A DNA stretch of 64,000 bases from Antarcticibacterium sp. 1MA-6-2 (GCF_021535135.1 NZ_CP091036.1:1054001-1118000), one strand, 5' to 3'; positions 41,697-53,725 are shown, counted from the stretch's first letter. Program-made: numbers and translations. The notes: a model not told the origin generated them from the sequence alone.

Positions 41697-42006
41697 TTTG
41701 GGGGATTTGGGGACTGGAAAAGTATAAATTTTTAAGGAATAATTAAGAAAATATTCCAAAAAAGAATTTGGTGTTATTTTGAAGCCCGCGCCTATAATCC
41801 TTGGGGCCAAATTACCGCGGAACAACAAGCTGATCTAAAATAAGAAAGAAGTGCATTACAGTGCAGGTTACAATTTGGTTGGGATAACAATTTTTGTCTT
41901 ATTGTCGAGCCGCTCTTCCTTTCCATCCTGCCCCATTTCTCTCAGCAGTTATAGAAATTATTGAAGGCTTTAATTAAAATATTTTTCCCTTTCCCAGTAA
42001 TTCCCT

Positions 42007-42014
42007 TATATTTG
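42007..42014 (+). promoter_or_regulatory. -7 box of the thiamine operon promoter
   Basis: TATATTTG matches the Bacteroidota -7 consensus TAnnTTTG exactly and lies just upstream of the TPP riboswitch. No convincing -33 TTG at normal distance was found. Confidence 0.6.
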
Positions 42015-42027
42015 AAAACGTAAACTT

Positions 42028-42107
42028 TAGGGGTGCTGATTGTTACTAATCGGCTGAGATAAGACCCTTTGAACCTGATCCGGTTAATACCCGCGAAGGG
42101 AAAAGTG
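42028..42107 (+). ncRNA. TPP riboswitch (THI element)
   Basis: The conserved core reads GGGGTGC, CTGAGA (42053-42058), GACCCTTTGAACCTGATC and a GGTTAATACC-type pyrophosphate-sensor arm with CGCGAAGGGAA, the known THI-box order. It precedes thiS by about 110 nt. When thiamine pyrophosphate binds, translation or transcription of the operon falls. It controls the eight genes that follow. Confidence 0.97.
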
Positions 42108-42216
42108 TTATCTACATATTTTCTGCCATGATTTCTTTTTAGAGAAATTTTGGCTTGTATTTACTTTTTCTTTAGGGAGCCTCCCCTGCAGTTTACAGCT
42201 ATTAAATATCATAAAA

Positions 42217-42420
42217 ATGATAACTGTAAACGTCAACAATACCGCCCACACCTTTAATTCACCATCCAGTCTTCAGGACCTTTTGACTCAGCTTGCTATT
42301 TCCGAAAAAGGGATTGCTGTTGCCGTTAATAATCAAATTATTTCCCGAACAAATTGGAATAGCCATGAATTGGCTGATGGCGAGAATGTGCTCATTATTA
42401 GGGCCACTCAGGGAGGATAA
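42217..42420 (+). CDS. thiS: Sulfur carrier protein ThiS
   Basis: A 67-residue ubiquitin-like protein that ends in the diagnostic Gly-Gly (IIRATQGG), where ThiF adenylates it and sulfur is attached as thiocarboxylate. Residues MITVNVNNTAHTF and SEKGIAVAVNNQII fit the beta-grasp fold. It is the sulfur donor for the thiazole synthase ThiG, which is encoded further on in the same operon. It is intact. Confidence 0.95.
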   Translation: MITVNVNNTAHTFNSPSSLQDLLTQLAISEKGIAVAVNNQIISRTNWNSHELADGENVLIIRATQGG

Positions 42421-42464
42421 AATTTACTACGGAATGATTTCCGGAAGCAGAAAAACAGCACTAA

Positions 42465-44333
<1,869 letters not shown>

Positions 44334-44345
44334 AAACACATTTAG

Positions 44346-44942
44346 ATGTTCATTCTTTTTACTTCGGAAGAAAACGGCAGTGCTGAAAAGAAAGAGCTCA
44401 TTCATTTTTTCGAGAATGGGCTTCCCCTTTTGCACGTTCGAAAACCCGGAATGACTGAAGAAGACCTGAAGATATGGTTATCACAATTTGATGAAAAACA
44501 CCTTCGGAAAATGGTCCTCCATCAACACCATCATTTAGCCGAAATTCTTCAAGTGAAAGGAATTAATATAAAGGAAAGCTTCAGAAGCAAAAAAGAAGAT
44601 TTAAAGAGTTATATCGAGCGGTTTCAATCGGAAGGTCTTACAGTAAGTTCCTCGTTTCACGATCCTGAAAAAGTGAAGAAGGAAGCTTCGGCATTTGATT
44701 ATATTTTTTTGAGCCCGGTTTTTACTTCTGTTTCCAAAACCGGATATGAGGGGCAGGCTTTCAGGGTGGAAAATTTTCCGCATAAAGTGATCGCTTTAGG
44801 CGGAATTGAAATTGATAAAATATTAAAGGCAAAAAAAATGGGATATTCAGGAGTAGCAGTTATGGGAGGCGTATGGCTCTCTGGAAATAAACATAAAGCT
44901 TTTACTGAAATTTTTAAAGAGTACAGAAATGTTTACCAATAA
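44346..44942 (+). CDS. ThiE-like thiamine phosphate synthase family protein
   Basis: A 198-residue TIM-barrel protein related to ThiE/TenI (PLLHVRKPGMTEEDLKIWL, DYIFLSPVFTSVSKTGY, VIALGGIEIDKILKAK). It is shorter and more divergent than the second ThiE in this operon at 45687. It may be a paralogue with a changed role, for example thiazole tautomerase (TenI-type), or a less active synthase. It overlaps the start of thiD by 14 nt, which implies translational coupling. Confidence 0.85.
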   Translation: MFILFTSEENGSAEKKELIHFFENGLPLLHVRKPGMTEEDLKIWLSQFDEKHLRKMVLHQHHHLAEILQVKGINIKESFRSKKEDLKSYIERFQSEGLTVSSSFHDPEKVKKEASAFDYIFLSPVFTSVSKTGYEGQAFRVENFPHKVIALGGIEIDKILKAKKMGYSGVAVMGGVWLSGNKHKAFTEIFKEYRNVYQ

Positions 44943-45690
44943 CAGACCCTTTGTCTTAAGCATCGCCGGATTTGATCCTTCAGGTGGAGCCGGATTGCTA
45001 GCTGATGCCAAAACATTAGAAATGCTGAACTGTAACGGTCTGGCAGTTAACACCGCAAATACGATCCAGAATGATATCAAATTTGAAGCCTGCTACTGGA
45101 CTTCTGAAGCCATCATACTTCAGCAACTGGCACTTTTAATGGAAAGGTATCCTGTGGAAGTGGTGAAAATGGGAATTGTGGAGAACCTTCAGATCTTAAA
45201 TAAAGTAATTGACAAACTGATGATCAGGAATAAAAAAACCAAGATCATTTGGGATCCGGTTTTGAAATCCAGTAGCGGCTTTTCATTTCAGGAACCTGGT
45301 GAATTTCAAATAGATCTGGAATCGATTCTGGAAAAAATTTACGTTGTCACTCCGAATTTTGATGAGTTAAAACTGTTTTACCCTGAACTAAATTTTGAAG
45401 AAACGGTCAGGAAAATCAGCAGCAAGACCAATTTATACCTCAAGGGAGGACACCGCCCCGCAGATATTGGCCTGGACGAATTGTTTACTACAGAAGGGAA
45501 CTGCTTTCGTTTAGAACCCGTTCGACGAGATTGTTCAGAAAAGCACGGCAGCGGATGTGTTTTTTCATCGGCACTGGCAGCACATTTAGCTTTGGGTAAT
45601 TCCCTTGTTGAAGCTTCAAAAAATGCAAAAAAATATATTGAAAAGATTTTAGCATCAAATAACACCTTACTAGCCTACCACAACTTATGA
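44929..45690 (+). CDS. thiD: Hydroxymethylpyrimidine/phosphomethylpyrimidine kinase ThiD
   Basis: A 253-residue ribokinase-like protein. It phosphorylates HMP and then HMP phosphate to the pyrophosphate used by ThiE. Motifs: SIAGFDPSGGAGLLADAKT near the N-terminus (substrate site), WDPVLKSSSG, and HGSGCVFSSALAAHLA with the catalytic Cys/anion hole. It overlaps thiE by 4 nt. It is intact. Confidence 0.95.
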   Translation: MFTNNRPFVLSIAGFDPSGGAGLLADAKTLEMLNCNGLAVNTANTIQNDIKFEACYWTSEAIILQQLALLMERYPVEVVKMGIVENLQILNKVIDKLMIRNKKTKIIWDPVLKSSSGFSFQEPGEFQIDLESILEKIYVVTPNFDELKLFYPELNFEETVRKISSKTNLYLKGGHRPADIGLDELFTTEGNCFRLEPVRRDCSEKHGSGCVFSSALAAHLALGNSLVEASKNAKKYIEKILASNNTLLAYHNL

Positions 45691-46323
45691 TCTCAAAATT
45701 GCACTACATCTCACAGGGAAAAATTCCTGAAGAACACCTGGAAAACATCCGTAGGATGTGTGCAGCCGGGGCAGACTGGGTTCAGTTACGGCTCAAAAAT
45801 GAAACTTTTGAGAGAGTCCTGGAAACAGCAAAAGCAGTAAAAAACATTTGTGATGCCTTTCAGGTGAAATTGATCATTAATGACTTTCCTGAAGTGGCAA
45901 AAAAAATAAATGCTGATGGTGTACATCTGGGGAAATTAGACAGCTGCCCTTTGGAAGCCAGGAGACTTTTGGGAAAAGATAAGATCATTGGAGGAACGGC
46001 AAACACACTGGAGGATTGTGAAAGCCTGTGTGAAAAGCAGGTGGATTACATTGGCCTTGGCCCGTTTAGGTTTACTACCACTAAAAAGAATTTGAGCCCA
46101 ATATTAGGCACAGCAGGTTACCAGGAGCTTTTGTGTAGCCTTCGTGCTTAGCGGAAAATCCATTCCGGTGATCGCAATTGGGGGAATTACACCAAATGAT
46201 ATTCCGGCGCTGGCTGAAATAGGGTTGCATGGAGTAGCTGTTTCGGGATGGCTCACCTCGCATCCACAACCTGAGATAATCTTTCAGGAAATCCAACAAC
46301 AATTTATAATAGAACATTCATGA
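45687..46323 (+). pseudogene. thiE: Thiamine phosphate synthase ThiE, frame broken by a TTAG-type lesion
   Basis: Residues up to CSLRA are in one frame (DWVQLRLKN, VKLIINDFPEVAKKINADGV, DYIGLGPFRFTTTKKNLSP). The reading then hits TAG at 46149-46151. The remainder (SIPVIAIGGITPNDI, GLHGVAVSGWLTS) continues one frame over to TGA at 46321-46323. Deleting TTAG at 46148-46151 joins them as RAGKSIPVIAIGG, a normal ThiE sequence of about 209 residues. It couples HMP-PP with the thiazole phosphate. It overlaps thiG (ATGA). Confidence 0.87.
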
Positions 46324-47101
46324 GCAAAACAGATCCATTAAAAATAGCAGACAAAACCTTTGTTTCCCGTTTGTTTACGGGAACAGGAAAATTCAGCTCT
46401 TCAGAAGTAATGCAACAGGCGGTTTTAGCATCAGAAAGTGAGCTGGTGACCGTGGCTTTAAAAAGAGTAGAACCGGGGAATGACAATGATAAAATGATCG
46501 CAGCTTTGAACGATCCTTATATTAACCTTCTCCCCAATACGTCAGGAGTCCGGGATGCCAAAGAAGCAGTATTTGCTGCTCAATTGGCCAGGGAAGCGCT
46601 CAAAACGAATTGGGTGAAAGTGGAAATACATCCAGATCCTAAATATTTACTGCCAGATCCTGTAGAGACTTTAAAAGCTTGTGAGGAGCTGGTAAAATTG
46701 GGTTTTGTGGTAATGCCTTACATCCATGCCGATCCTGTTTTGTGCAAGCGACTGGAAGAAGTGGGAGCACAATGTGTGATGCCTTTAGGAGCACCAATCG
46801 GGAGTAACAAAGGACTAAAAACCCTGGATTTCCTGGAAATCATAATCGAACAAAGTAATGTGCTTAGGTGATTATAGATGCGGGAATTGGAAGTCCGTCC
46901 CATGCTGCTTACGCGATGGAAATTGGAGCCGACGCCGTTTTGGTAAATACCGCGATTGCAGTTTCCCGGAACCCGGTAGAAATAGCAAAAGCTTTTAAAA
47001 TGGCTGTAGAAGCCGGAAGAATGGCTTACAACGCAAAATTAGCTCCACAAAAACAAGAAGCTGAAGCAAGCAGTCCTCTAACACAATTTCTTTATGAGTA
47101 G
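46320..47101 (+). pseudogene. thiG: Thiazole synthase ThiG, one frameshift
   Basis: A ThiG of about 259 residues: [43 protein letters not shown] (with the catalytic Lys), and [12 protein letters not shown] in the first frame. After QSNV the sequence reads CTTAGG (46863-46868) where [10 protein letters not shown] is expected. The second part, [20 protein letters not shown], begins at 46868 in another frame. It makes the thiazole ring with ThiS-thiocarboxylate, dehydroglycine and DXP. The lesion is net +2 (or -1) and lies next to GCTTAGG, like the thiE lesion. Confidence 0.88.
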
Positions 47102-48203
47102 TTTTAAAGATACTTTGAGTAAATATTCCTGGGATGAGGTGCTGCAAAGTATTTTCTCCAAAACAGAAGCCGACGTGCGTGCTGCACTGCAGAACAGGAA
47201 AAGAAATCTTGAAGATTTTAAAGCCCTCATCTCCCCTGCCGCAAAACCATTCCTCGAACAAATGGCGCAGCAGAGCAGGATGATCACCAAAAAGCGGTTT
47301 GGGAATACCATGCAGATGTACGCCCCAATGTACCTGAGCAATGAATGCCAAAATATTTGCACCTATTGCGGTTTCAGTATGACAAATAAAATACCCAGGA
47401 AAACTTTGAGCGATTCCGAAATTATTAAAGAAGCCGAATTTTTAAAATCAAAAGGATATGATCATATTCTGCTGGTAACGGGAGAAGCGAACAAAACCGT
47501 GGGAGTTGAATATATGTGTAATGCAGTGAAACTGCTGAGGCCTTATTTCTCGAATATTTCTATTGAAATTCAGCCACTGGATCAGAATGAATATGAAAAA
47601 CTGATTAAAAGCGGTCTTTATGCCACGCTGGTTTACCAGGAAACTTATCATAGAGAGACCTATAAAATTCATCATCCAAAAGGAAAGAAATCAAATTTTG
47701 ATTATCGTTTGGAAACTGCCGATAGGTTAGGAGGGGCCGGAATCCATAAGATCGGGATTGGCGCGTTATTTGGTCTTGAAGATTGGAGAGCAGATAGTTT
47801 TTTTACTGCTCTGCACCTCAAATATCTGCAAAAAACCTATTGGAAAACGAGGTATTCCATTTCATTTCCACGTTTACGACCCTTCAGCGGCGGACTCGAA
47901 CCCAAAGTTGAGATGACAGATCCTGATCTACTTCAGGTAATTTGCGCATACAGGCTGCTGGATGAAGAGGTGGAGTTGTCTATTTCTACCAGGGAAAATG
48001 AAATTTTTAGAAATAATATTGTCCACCTGGGGATCACCTCGATGAGTGCTGAATCTAAAACAAATCCCGGCGGTTATGTAGTGGAGCCGCAATCTCTGGA
48101 GCAATTTGAAATTTCAGATGAAAGAAGTACAGAGATCATTGCAAAAATGCTTTCTGAAAGAGGAATAGAACCAGTTTGGAAGGACTGGGAGAAAAGCTGG
48201 TAA
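47094..48203 (+). CDS. thiH: 2-iminoacetate synthase ThiH
   Basis: A 369-residue radical SAM enzyme with the Cx3Cx2C cluster motif ([12 protein letters not shown] at about residues 82-93). It cleaves tyrosine to dehydroglycine for ThiG, the route used instead of the glycine oxidase ThiO. Other conserved pieces are [12 protein letters not shown] and [11 protein letters not shown]. It overlaps thiG by 8 nt. It is intact. Confidence 0.95.
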   Translation: MSSFKDTLSKYSWDEVLQSIFSKTEADVRAALQNRKRNLEDFKALISPAAKPFLEQMAQQSRMITKKRFGNTMQMYAPMYLSNECQNICTYCGFSMTNKIPRKTLSDSEIIKEAEFLKSKGYDHILLVTGEANKTVGVEYMCNAVKLLRPYFSNISIEIQPLDQNEYEKLIKSGLYATLVYQETYHRETYKIHHPKGKKSNFDYRLETADRLGGAGIHKIGIGALFGLEDWRADSFFTALHLKYLQKTYWKTRYSISFPRLRPFSGGLEPKVEMTDPDLLQVICAYRLLDEEVELSISTRENEIFRNNIVHLGITSMSAESKTNPGGYVVEPQSLEQFEISDERSTEIIAKMLSERGIEPVWKDWEKSW

Positions 48204-48205
48204 TA

Positions 48206-49261
48206 ATGTTGACAGAAATTGAAAAACAACGCTACCTCCGGCACATACTTTTAGAGGAAATCGGGGAAGCGGGGCAACTAAAACTAAAGCAGGCAAAGGT
48301 ACTGGTCATTGGCGCTTATGGTCTGGGCTGCCCTGTTCTACAATACCTCACAGCCGCAGGAGTGGGAAAAATAGGAATTGTAGATGATGATCTGGTAGAC
48401 CGCTCAAATTTACAGCGGCAGATCCTTTTTTCTGAAAAAAATGTAGGGGAGCCAAAAGTAATTGCTGCGAAAAATCGGCTTCAGGAAATGAATGGTTCGA
48501 TAGAAATAGTGGCTTATAAGGAAAGGTTATCGGCTGGAAATGCCCTCGCTCTTTTTTCTGCATACGACATAATCGTGGACGGGAGCGACAATTTTTCCAC
48601 TAAATATTTGGCAAACGATGCCGCAGTCCTGTCAGGAAAACCTTTGGTATTTGGTTCTATATTTAAATTTGATGGTCAGGTTTCTGTTTTCAATTATCAA
48701 AATGGGCCTACGTACCGATGCCTCTTCCCGAAACCCGGTCTTGCCGAAGAGATGCCGTCCTGTAGCGAAGTGGGAGTTTTGGGTATATTACCGGGAATTA
48801 TCGGAAACTTGCAGGCAAATGAAGTGCTAAAAATGATTTTAGGAATAGGAAACATATTATCAGGAAAACTACTTCTTTTTGACGCTCTTGATATACAAAT
48901 CCAGATCCTGCCGTTCTCCAAAAATCCTGATCTGGTGGTAACGAATTTGAAAGAAATAAATTTTTCCTGCGAAAATAACCTAATCAATTCGCTTTCCTTT
49001 AAGGAGTATCTAAAATCTCCAAAATCTTTTACCTTACTCGACATAAGGAATTCCAATGAACGGGCCGTATATCATATTGGTGGATTGCACATTCCTCTTT
49101 CCGATCTTGAAAAGAGGTACAGTGAGCTGGTTTTCGAAGACAATTTGCTCGTCTACTGCGCATCAGGGATACGAAGTTCAAAAGCCATTTCTAAACTGGA
49201 AATTTTATTTCCCGAAAAAAAAATATACAATCTTGAAGGAGGCTTAAAAAATATAAAATAA
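48206..49261 (+). CDS. thiF: ThiF-type adenylyltransferase with C-terminal rhodanese domain
   Basis: A 351-residue protein. ATG 48206 is chosen as start because it follows the thiH stop by 2 nt and begins LTEIEKQRYLRHILLEEIGE. The E1-like domain has the nucleotide loop IGAYGLGCPVLQYL (G replaced slightly from GxGGLG), VDRSNLQRQILF and SDNFSTK. Two zinc-type Cys pairs are partly retained. The C-terminal rhodanese domain (TLLDIRNSNERAVYHIGGLH) has the active-site Cys in VYCASGIRS. The fused rhodanese probably delivers sulfur to ThiS. It is intact and the last gene of the operon. Confidence 0.93.
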   Translation: MLTEIEKQRYLRHILLEEIGEAGQLKLKQAKVLVIGAYGLGCPVLQYLTAAGVGKIGIVDDDLVDRSNLQRQILFSEKNVGEPKVIAAKNRLQEMNGSIEIVAYKERLSAGNALALFSAYDIIVDGSDNFSTKYLANDAAVLSGKPLVFGSIFKFDGQVSVFNYQNGPTYRCLFPKPGLAEEMPSCSEVGVLGILPGIIGNLQANEVLKMILGIGNILSGKLLLFDALDIQIQILPFSKNPDLVVTNLKEINFSCENNLINSLSFKEYLKSPKSFTLLDIRNSNERAVYHIGGLHIPLSDLEKRYSELVFEDNLLVYCASGIRSSKAISKLEILFPEKKIYNLEGGLKNIK

Positions 49262-49341
49262 GAACTTTTTTGTTTCCTTTTTGCCTCCGGCGGCATGCGA
49301 TAATGGTTCGGGATTGAAAAAGAAACCCCTACACTTTAGAG

Positions 49342-49373
49342 TGCCCCCAAAAAGTTAGACACTTTTTAGGGCA
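49342..49373. terminator. Hairpin after the thiamine operon
   Basis: TGCCC (49342-49346) and GGGCA (49369-49373) enclose AAAAAGT (49349-49355) and ACTTTTT (49361-49367) around TAGAC. It may be a bidirectional terminator. It also resembles the terminal repeats of some IS3-type elements, so an IS end is a second possibility. Confidence 0.5.
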
Positions 49374-49382
49374 TTTAAATAG

Positions 49383-49401
49383 GTCGGGGTGGCAGGAAAC
49401 T
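49383..49401. repeat. 19-bp direct repeat, copy 1
   Basis: GTCGGGGTGGCAGGAAACT, identical to 53653-53671. The same CACTTTTTAGG 11-mer precedes both copies (49360-49370 and 53636-53646) with spacers of 12 and 6 nt. The GGGGTGGCAGGA core resembles the complement of a tRNA 3' end, so it could be an old attachment site. See copy 2. Confidence 0.7.
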
Positions 49402-49526
49402 GATTACTTTGAATTCTATCCTGCACTAGGTTTGCGTACAATTCTACTCGATCTGCGCCAGGATTTTCGGCGTTTAAGGCTCCTCCTAAAGATTCTATAC
49501 AGGCTTCCCTGACGAAATTGGTAATT

Positions 49527-52173
49527 TTATAAGGTAAATTTTAATGTTGCTAACACCTGCGATGGCCGTAATCGATAACTACTTTCTACGTAATAATTTT
49601 GATTATTATAAACATTAATAAATTCATCAGTATTCAAAATATTTCGCCAACTGATATTTAGATCCATTTTTGGTTTTTCAAAAGTAAACTGATAGCCCAG
49701 GTTCATAAAGAAATTATCTCCATTTTCAGATAAAGAATTCCCATAATATTCACCACCCACACTTAAGTACTGATTCTCTTTCGGATAAAAATAAAGATCG
49801 AGCGTATGTTGATGATTTTCAATTTGTTGGAAATCAATATCTTCAAAACCAGAAGTATACGTTGAAAAATTACCTGAATAACTCGCAATTAGCCAACTTA
49901 GAACATCGGCTTCCAAATTTCCCTGTAGATTAAAACTTTGCGTATTTACTTCGGCCAGCGTGTTATTTAAAAGCTGTTGCCGCCTGGATAAATTATATGA
50001 AGTATTTAGTTTAAGTGTTGTTTTTAGTTTCCTGAAATATTTACTTCCGCTTACTTTGAAACTATGGTTATCAAAACTATTATTGCGAGCTACAGCTTCT
50101 AAAATGATTGTTCCGTTTTCACCAATTTTAGAACTGTATAATAGATTATTTTCAGAATACGCATATGAGTAAGAGGCATTTAAAAACAATTGCTTTAACG
50201 GATTTCGATAGGCGAGGCCCCCGCTATAGTTTTGCTGTGTTTCTTCAGAAATTGGTGCGTTGTAGCGATGCAGGTTTCGGTATCCATTAAGTAAAAACCC
50301 ATAATATAATTGCTGAAGTTCACCAAAATCATTACGCAATCCTGCCGAAGCATTTGCCTCCCAATATGCTGAAAGCTTTTTCATTGCATAAAAATAGGGT
50401 TCAAAAACCAATCGGTCTAAATCCCTCGTTTCTTCAAAATTCCCGTCATCAAGCTGAAAACTTTTAAATTGAAGGGGTGTACTTAAACGTAAATTCCAGG
50501 TTTCATCCTTACTTTTAAAATTGAAAGAGTTTTCAAAATAAACCGAAGATTCCACAAAATTTGTTCTGTTCTTAAAATCGGTATCTACAACCTCTTCACC
50601 GTTATCAAGAAAAATATCTGTATCTAATTGCTGGTTTTGGATCGAAAATCCAAATTTAGGCGATATGGTAAATTTGCCAAGCGCTTTTGTTAAGCCAGCC
50701 GAATTATCGGTATACATTTTCCTGGCTGATACCAGTTGCTGTATTACATTATAGGGTTCACCATCATTAAAAATAGCTTCAAATTGCCCTGGTTGCACCA
50801 ATAAATCCTGATTGCTTTGTGTAAGACCAGTGCTCGAATTGAAAGTAATCAATTGTTTTCCTACAGTGCGAAGCAGGCGTAGATCGTTTTTAATTCCGAA
50901 GAAGGGATCCTCCAGATGTTGCTTAATTTCTGTATCAGGCTTAGTAGATAAACCCGCGATTAGTATTCCTGCTACCATTAAATCTTAATTGATTTTTAAG
51001 GTAATTCTTATCGTTATTATTCTCAAAAGTAAGTTCCCCCTCTAACTTATTTACAAAAGTATGATTATTGCTATTTTCGATCACATCAATGGTATCTGTA
51101 GGTGTAAAATAGCGTGTTTGTAAGCTTCCATCCTGTTGCTGGTAATCATTTAGATAAGAAATATTCAGTTTTAGATCGGTATTATCCTAAATGCGCTGTA
51201 AAATGTTTACTGAACCTAAATGCACATTATTATCCAGCCAGCGTTCCGGAGAAAATGGAGGCACCAATACTTTCTGGATCGAGAGCCAATCCTTTTTATC
51301 GATATCAAAGTTTACCCCGGCATATTTGATCGTAAAATTGCTGATTTCTCCTGAGACGTCTGTCCCGGTATTATTACTTTGATAGGTAACGATCGCCTGT
51401 TGTTTTTTGGTGAAGATCATAGGCGTTACTTTTGTTTGCCACAGCAAGGGTGCAGCGCCAATCCCTGCAGTGGCCGTTGCGCTAAGAGTGATATCTTTTT
51501 TAAGCCTGATATTTATCGAAGCCCGGTCTGAAAATTCCAAACTATCCAGAACTCTTACTAGCTGATGATTTTCCAGGATCTCGACTTTTGAAACCGCTTC
51601 TACAGAAAGATTATTATTAGCCAGATTATAACGCCCTTCCAGCAGATCTAAACCTTCGATATAATATTTCTGGATAGGCTCATTTTTATAAAGGATCTGC
51701 CCGTTTGGCCGTATATGGATGCCGGGTATTTTTTTTAGAACATCAGCGATCACACGGTCGTTCTTACCCTTAAAGGCTGCTATTGAAAAACTAAGCGTAT
51801 CGCCACGCTGCCGTAAAATTTCAGATTTCACTATCACCTCTTTTAAAGATTCTGAAGAGGGCGAAAGCTTAACTTCCAGTGTTTGTGCTTTATTCTGAAT
51901 CGTTTTTTTAAAAGTACCAAAACCTATGTATGAAACCTTTAAAAACAGGACATCACTCTCATTATTGACAGCTATTTTGAATTTTCCATTTGCATCTGAA
52001 ATGCCATAAGCCAATATCGAAGAAACAGAATCTTTACTAACCATCACCGTTGCCCCAATAAGTTTTTCATCCTGATCGTCAAAAACCTGTCCCGAAATTT
52101 CTATTTGAGAATAGCTAGTTGAAATAATGAATATTGATACCAGGAAAAGGAAGATCTGTCTTAAATGACCCAA
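49527..52173 (-). pseudogene. TonB-dependent receptor with carboxypeptidase-like N-terminus, interrupted by TAG and one frameshift
   Basis: About 881 residues overall. The signal peptide is MGHLRQIFLFLVSIFIISTS, followed by a CarboxypepD_reg-like domain (GQVFDDQDEKLIGATVMV), a plug-like region (DVLKKIPGIHIRPNGQILY, IEGLDLLEGRYNLANNNLSV) and a barrel ending QVLATLKFTL with the C-terminal aromatic/hydrophobic signature. An in-frame TAG at 51187-51189 follows LQRI; the same frame continues DNTDLKLNISYLNDY. A second lesion near 50960 is an extra base in GGG (RGFIY for RGLSTKP). GLPGLI-family genes lie immediately upstream, the usual partners in Flavobacteriia. The transported substrate is unknown. 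Confidence 0.83.
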
Positions 52174-52203
52174 ATGTCTTTTTTTTGGATTGATGATGAT
52201 GTA

Positions 52204-53007
52204 TTATGGCTGAAGCTCGATTGGATTATTTTGCCTTTTATACTTTTCGCTTAGTTCTTTTCTTGCTTTAGCTTCATCTTCTTCGCTCCAACCAAACTGG
52301 ACACCTGCCTTTTGCATTGTTCCAATAGGATCGCGGTCATAATCGTCTCGAAATTGATCAAGTTCTTTTTGAGAAACAGCTTTATAATTTTCTAAATTCA
52401 ATAGTTTATCTACCGGATTTGCTAATTCCTGAAATGCAGTTAAGCTAAAATGATAATGATTCTTCAGGTCTGAAATCTCTAAAATGAGTCCCGGCAAACC
52501 ACTGAATTTATAAGGTCCGTCTAAAAATGGCAATTCTGGGGCAAACCAGGCGACATAATTTCTACCTAAGCATAAGAGCCTGTAGCTTTTTGAACACTAA
52601 AGCCTAAAATTTCTTTATTCTCCGGCTGTATTTTCCCAATCGATCGTTTTTAGATCCTGTTTATATTTCAGTTTATATTTGAAAACTTCTTCGGCTAAAA
52701 CAATTTCGTTTTCCTTATAATTTTTAAAGATCTTGTATTTAAAGTCGGTCATTTGTTGGTACTCATCCATCCTCATAAATACAGGATTGTTCATATTCTC
52801 TAAAGAATCCTTAACCGCTTTACCCAAGCTGGAATATCGCGAGTGGCCTTTACCTAAATAAAGTACACCTATTTCAGATTTTATGGAATTCTCATCTGTC
52901 GAATCCTCCTGAAATTCTAATTGATAAGTAGCTTTATAGGAATATGGATTTTGTGCCTGTAAATTTCCTAAACTAAGGAAAAGCACAGCGATTATAAGTT
53001 TTCTCAT
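52204..53007 (-). pseudogene. GLPGLI-family protein with two frameshifts
   Basis: The N-terminal half (52615-53007) has a signal peptide (MRKLIIAVLFLSLGNLQAQ) and family sequence to DWEN. The C-terminal half (52204-52533) carries GPYKFSGLPGLILEISD, the name-giving motif. They join if one G is removed near 52630 (GGGAAAA for GGAAAA, giving KIQPENKEILGFSVQKATGS) and the lesion at GCTTAGG (52565-52571) is repaired (YAGRNYVAWFAPELP). The product is a periplasmic protein of unknown function linked with TonB receptors. It was probably transcribed together with the receptor 30 nt downstream. Confidence 0.8.
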
Positions 53008-53097
53008 TTCTAAAGTTCAATAAAATTATTCTTTTTAGCCAATTCTGCTTGATGCTTTCTTAAATTATCTTTCTTCTCATCGTCTTACCGCCCTCAC

Positions 53098-53330
53098 CTA
53101 CGGGATTATGATATAACTACCAGGATCATTTTCATATATTTCTATTACCTCCAGAAGTCTATTCTTTTTGAAATCCTTAGATTTTTTAGGCATAAATTTA
53201 CTAATCTATCCGTGTAGCAATTCTTCAAAACCAGCAAAACTAATCACATAATCGGCTTTGGTATCTTGCAATTCTAAAAATTAGACCGGGTAAGCCGACA
53301 AATTTACCTTCAACAAGAATCAAAAAGATC
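53098..53330 (-). pseudogene. Remnant of a second GLPGLI-family gene
   Basis: A minus-strand fragment reads VEGKFVGLPGLI, then after a one-base slip LELQDTKADYVISFAGFEEL, an in-frame TAG, and KFMPKKSKDFKKNRLLEVIE to TAG at 53098-53100. It matches the C-terminal half of the GLPGLI family. The N-terminal half is missing, so this is a genuine truncated duplicate. Beyond 53330 the sequence becomes the repeat-rich junction. Confidence 0.7.
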
Positions 53331-53398
53331 AACATTCTGAAGGGTGTTAACAAATATAGGAGTTTATTCTGCAGAGCATGAGAAGTACAAAGACTATT

Positions 53399-53444
53399 CC
53401 ACAAGTTTTAAACGATGTGGTGCTAATTTTATTAAAACTTGTGG
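53399..53444. repeat. 13-bp perfect inverted repeat
   Basis: CCACAAGTTTTAA (53399-53411) and TTAAAACTTGTGG (53432-53444) with a 20-nt spacer. It may be an element end, a terminator or a protein-binding site in the gene-free junction 53331-53851. I find no partner copy in the window. Confidence 0.6.
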
Positions 53445-53530
53445 AGATAGAAATTATCTACTGCTTTGGCTTTTAATATCAGGAAAATAGAAAAGCACAA
53501 TTTACTTGTAGTAATTTAATGTAAAGAATG

Positions 53531-53554
53531 TATTCACCGAATCATTAACTAAAC
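53531..53554. repeat. 24-bp imperfect direct repeat, copy 1
   Basis: TATTCACCGAATCATTAACT plus AAAC, matched by 53726-53749 (TATTCACTGAATCATTCACT plus AAAC) with 22 of 24 identical bases. The pair brackets the GATATCAT array, a terminator and copy 2 of the 19-bp direct repeat. Confidence 0.65.
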
Positions 53555-53558
53555 AGGG

Positions 53559-53587
53559 TGATATCATATGATATCATCTGATATCAT
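53559..53587. promoter_or_regulatory. Three GATATCAT repeats with 10-bp period
   Basis: GATATCAT occurs at 53560, 53570 and 53580, exactly 10 bp apart, so all three face the same side of the helix. The first two form the palindrome ATGATATCAT. This looks like an array for cooperative protein binding. No promoter was identified beside it. Confidence 0.55.
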
Positions 53588-53596
53588 TATAAACAA

Positions 53597-53630
53597 AAAA
53601 CACTGTAAATCAATAGATTAACAGTGTTTT
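53597..53630. terminator. Bidirectional intrinsic terminator
   Basis: AAAACACTGT (53597-53606) pairs perfectly with ACAGTGTTTT (53621-53630) around a 14-nt loop, giving A and T tracts on both sides. It lies 220 nt downstream of the DUF2290-like gene end. Confidence 0.75.
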
Positions 53631-53652
53631 ATAGCCACTTTTTAGGTGGTTC

Positions 53653-53671
53653 GTCGGGGTGGCAGGAAACT
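53653..53671. repeat. 19-bp direct repeat, copy 2
   Basis: GTCGGGGTGGCAGGAAACT, identical to 49383-49401, preceded by the same CACTTTTTAGG at 53636-53646. The pair bounds a 4.3-kb block that holds only decayed TonB/GLPGLI genes. Just downstream is a 7-bp inverted repeat, CCACTTG (53700-53706) and CAAGTGG (53716-53722). Confidence 0.7.
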
Positions 53672-53725
53672 CTGTTCCCTTCGGAAAGCTTACTACCAGC
53701 CACTTGGCACATTATCAAGTGGAAA

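Noticed and set aside
49342..49373. Terminal inverted repeat of an IS3-type element
   Set aside because: The sequence is similar in flavour, but there is no transposase, matching second end or target duplication; listed only as a hairpin.
53559..53587. CRISPR array
   Set aside because: Three 8-bp units with 2-bp spacing are far too short for CRISPR repeats and spacers, and no cas genes are present.
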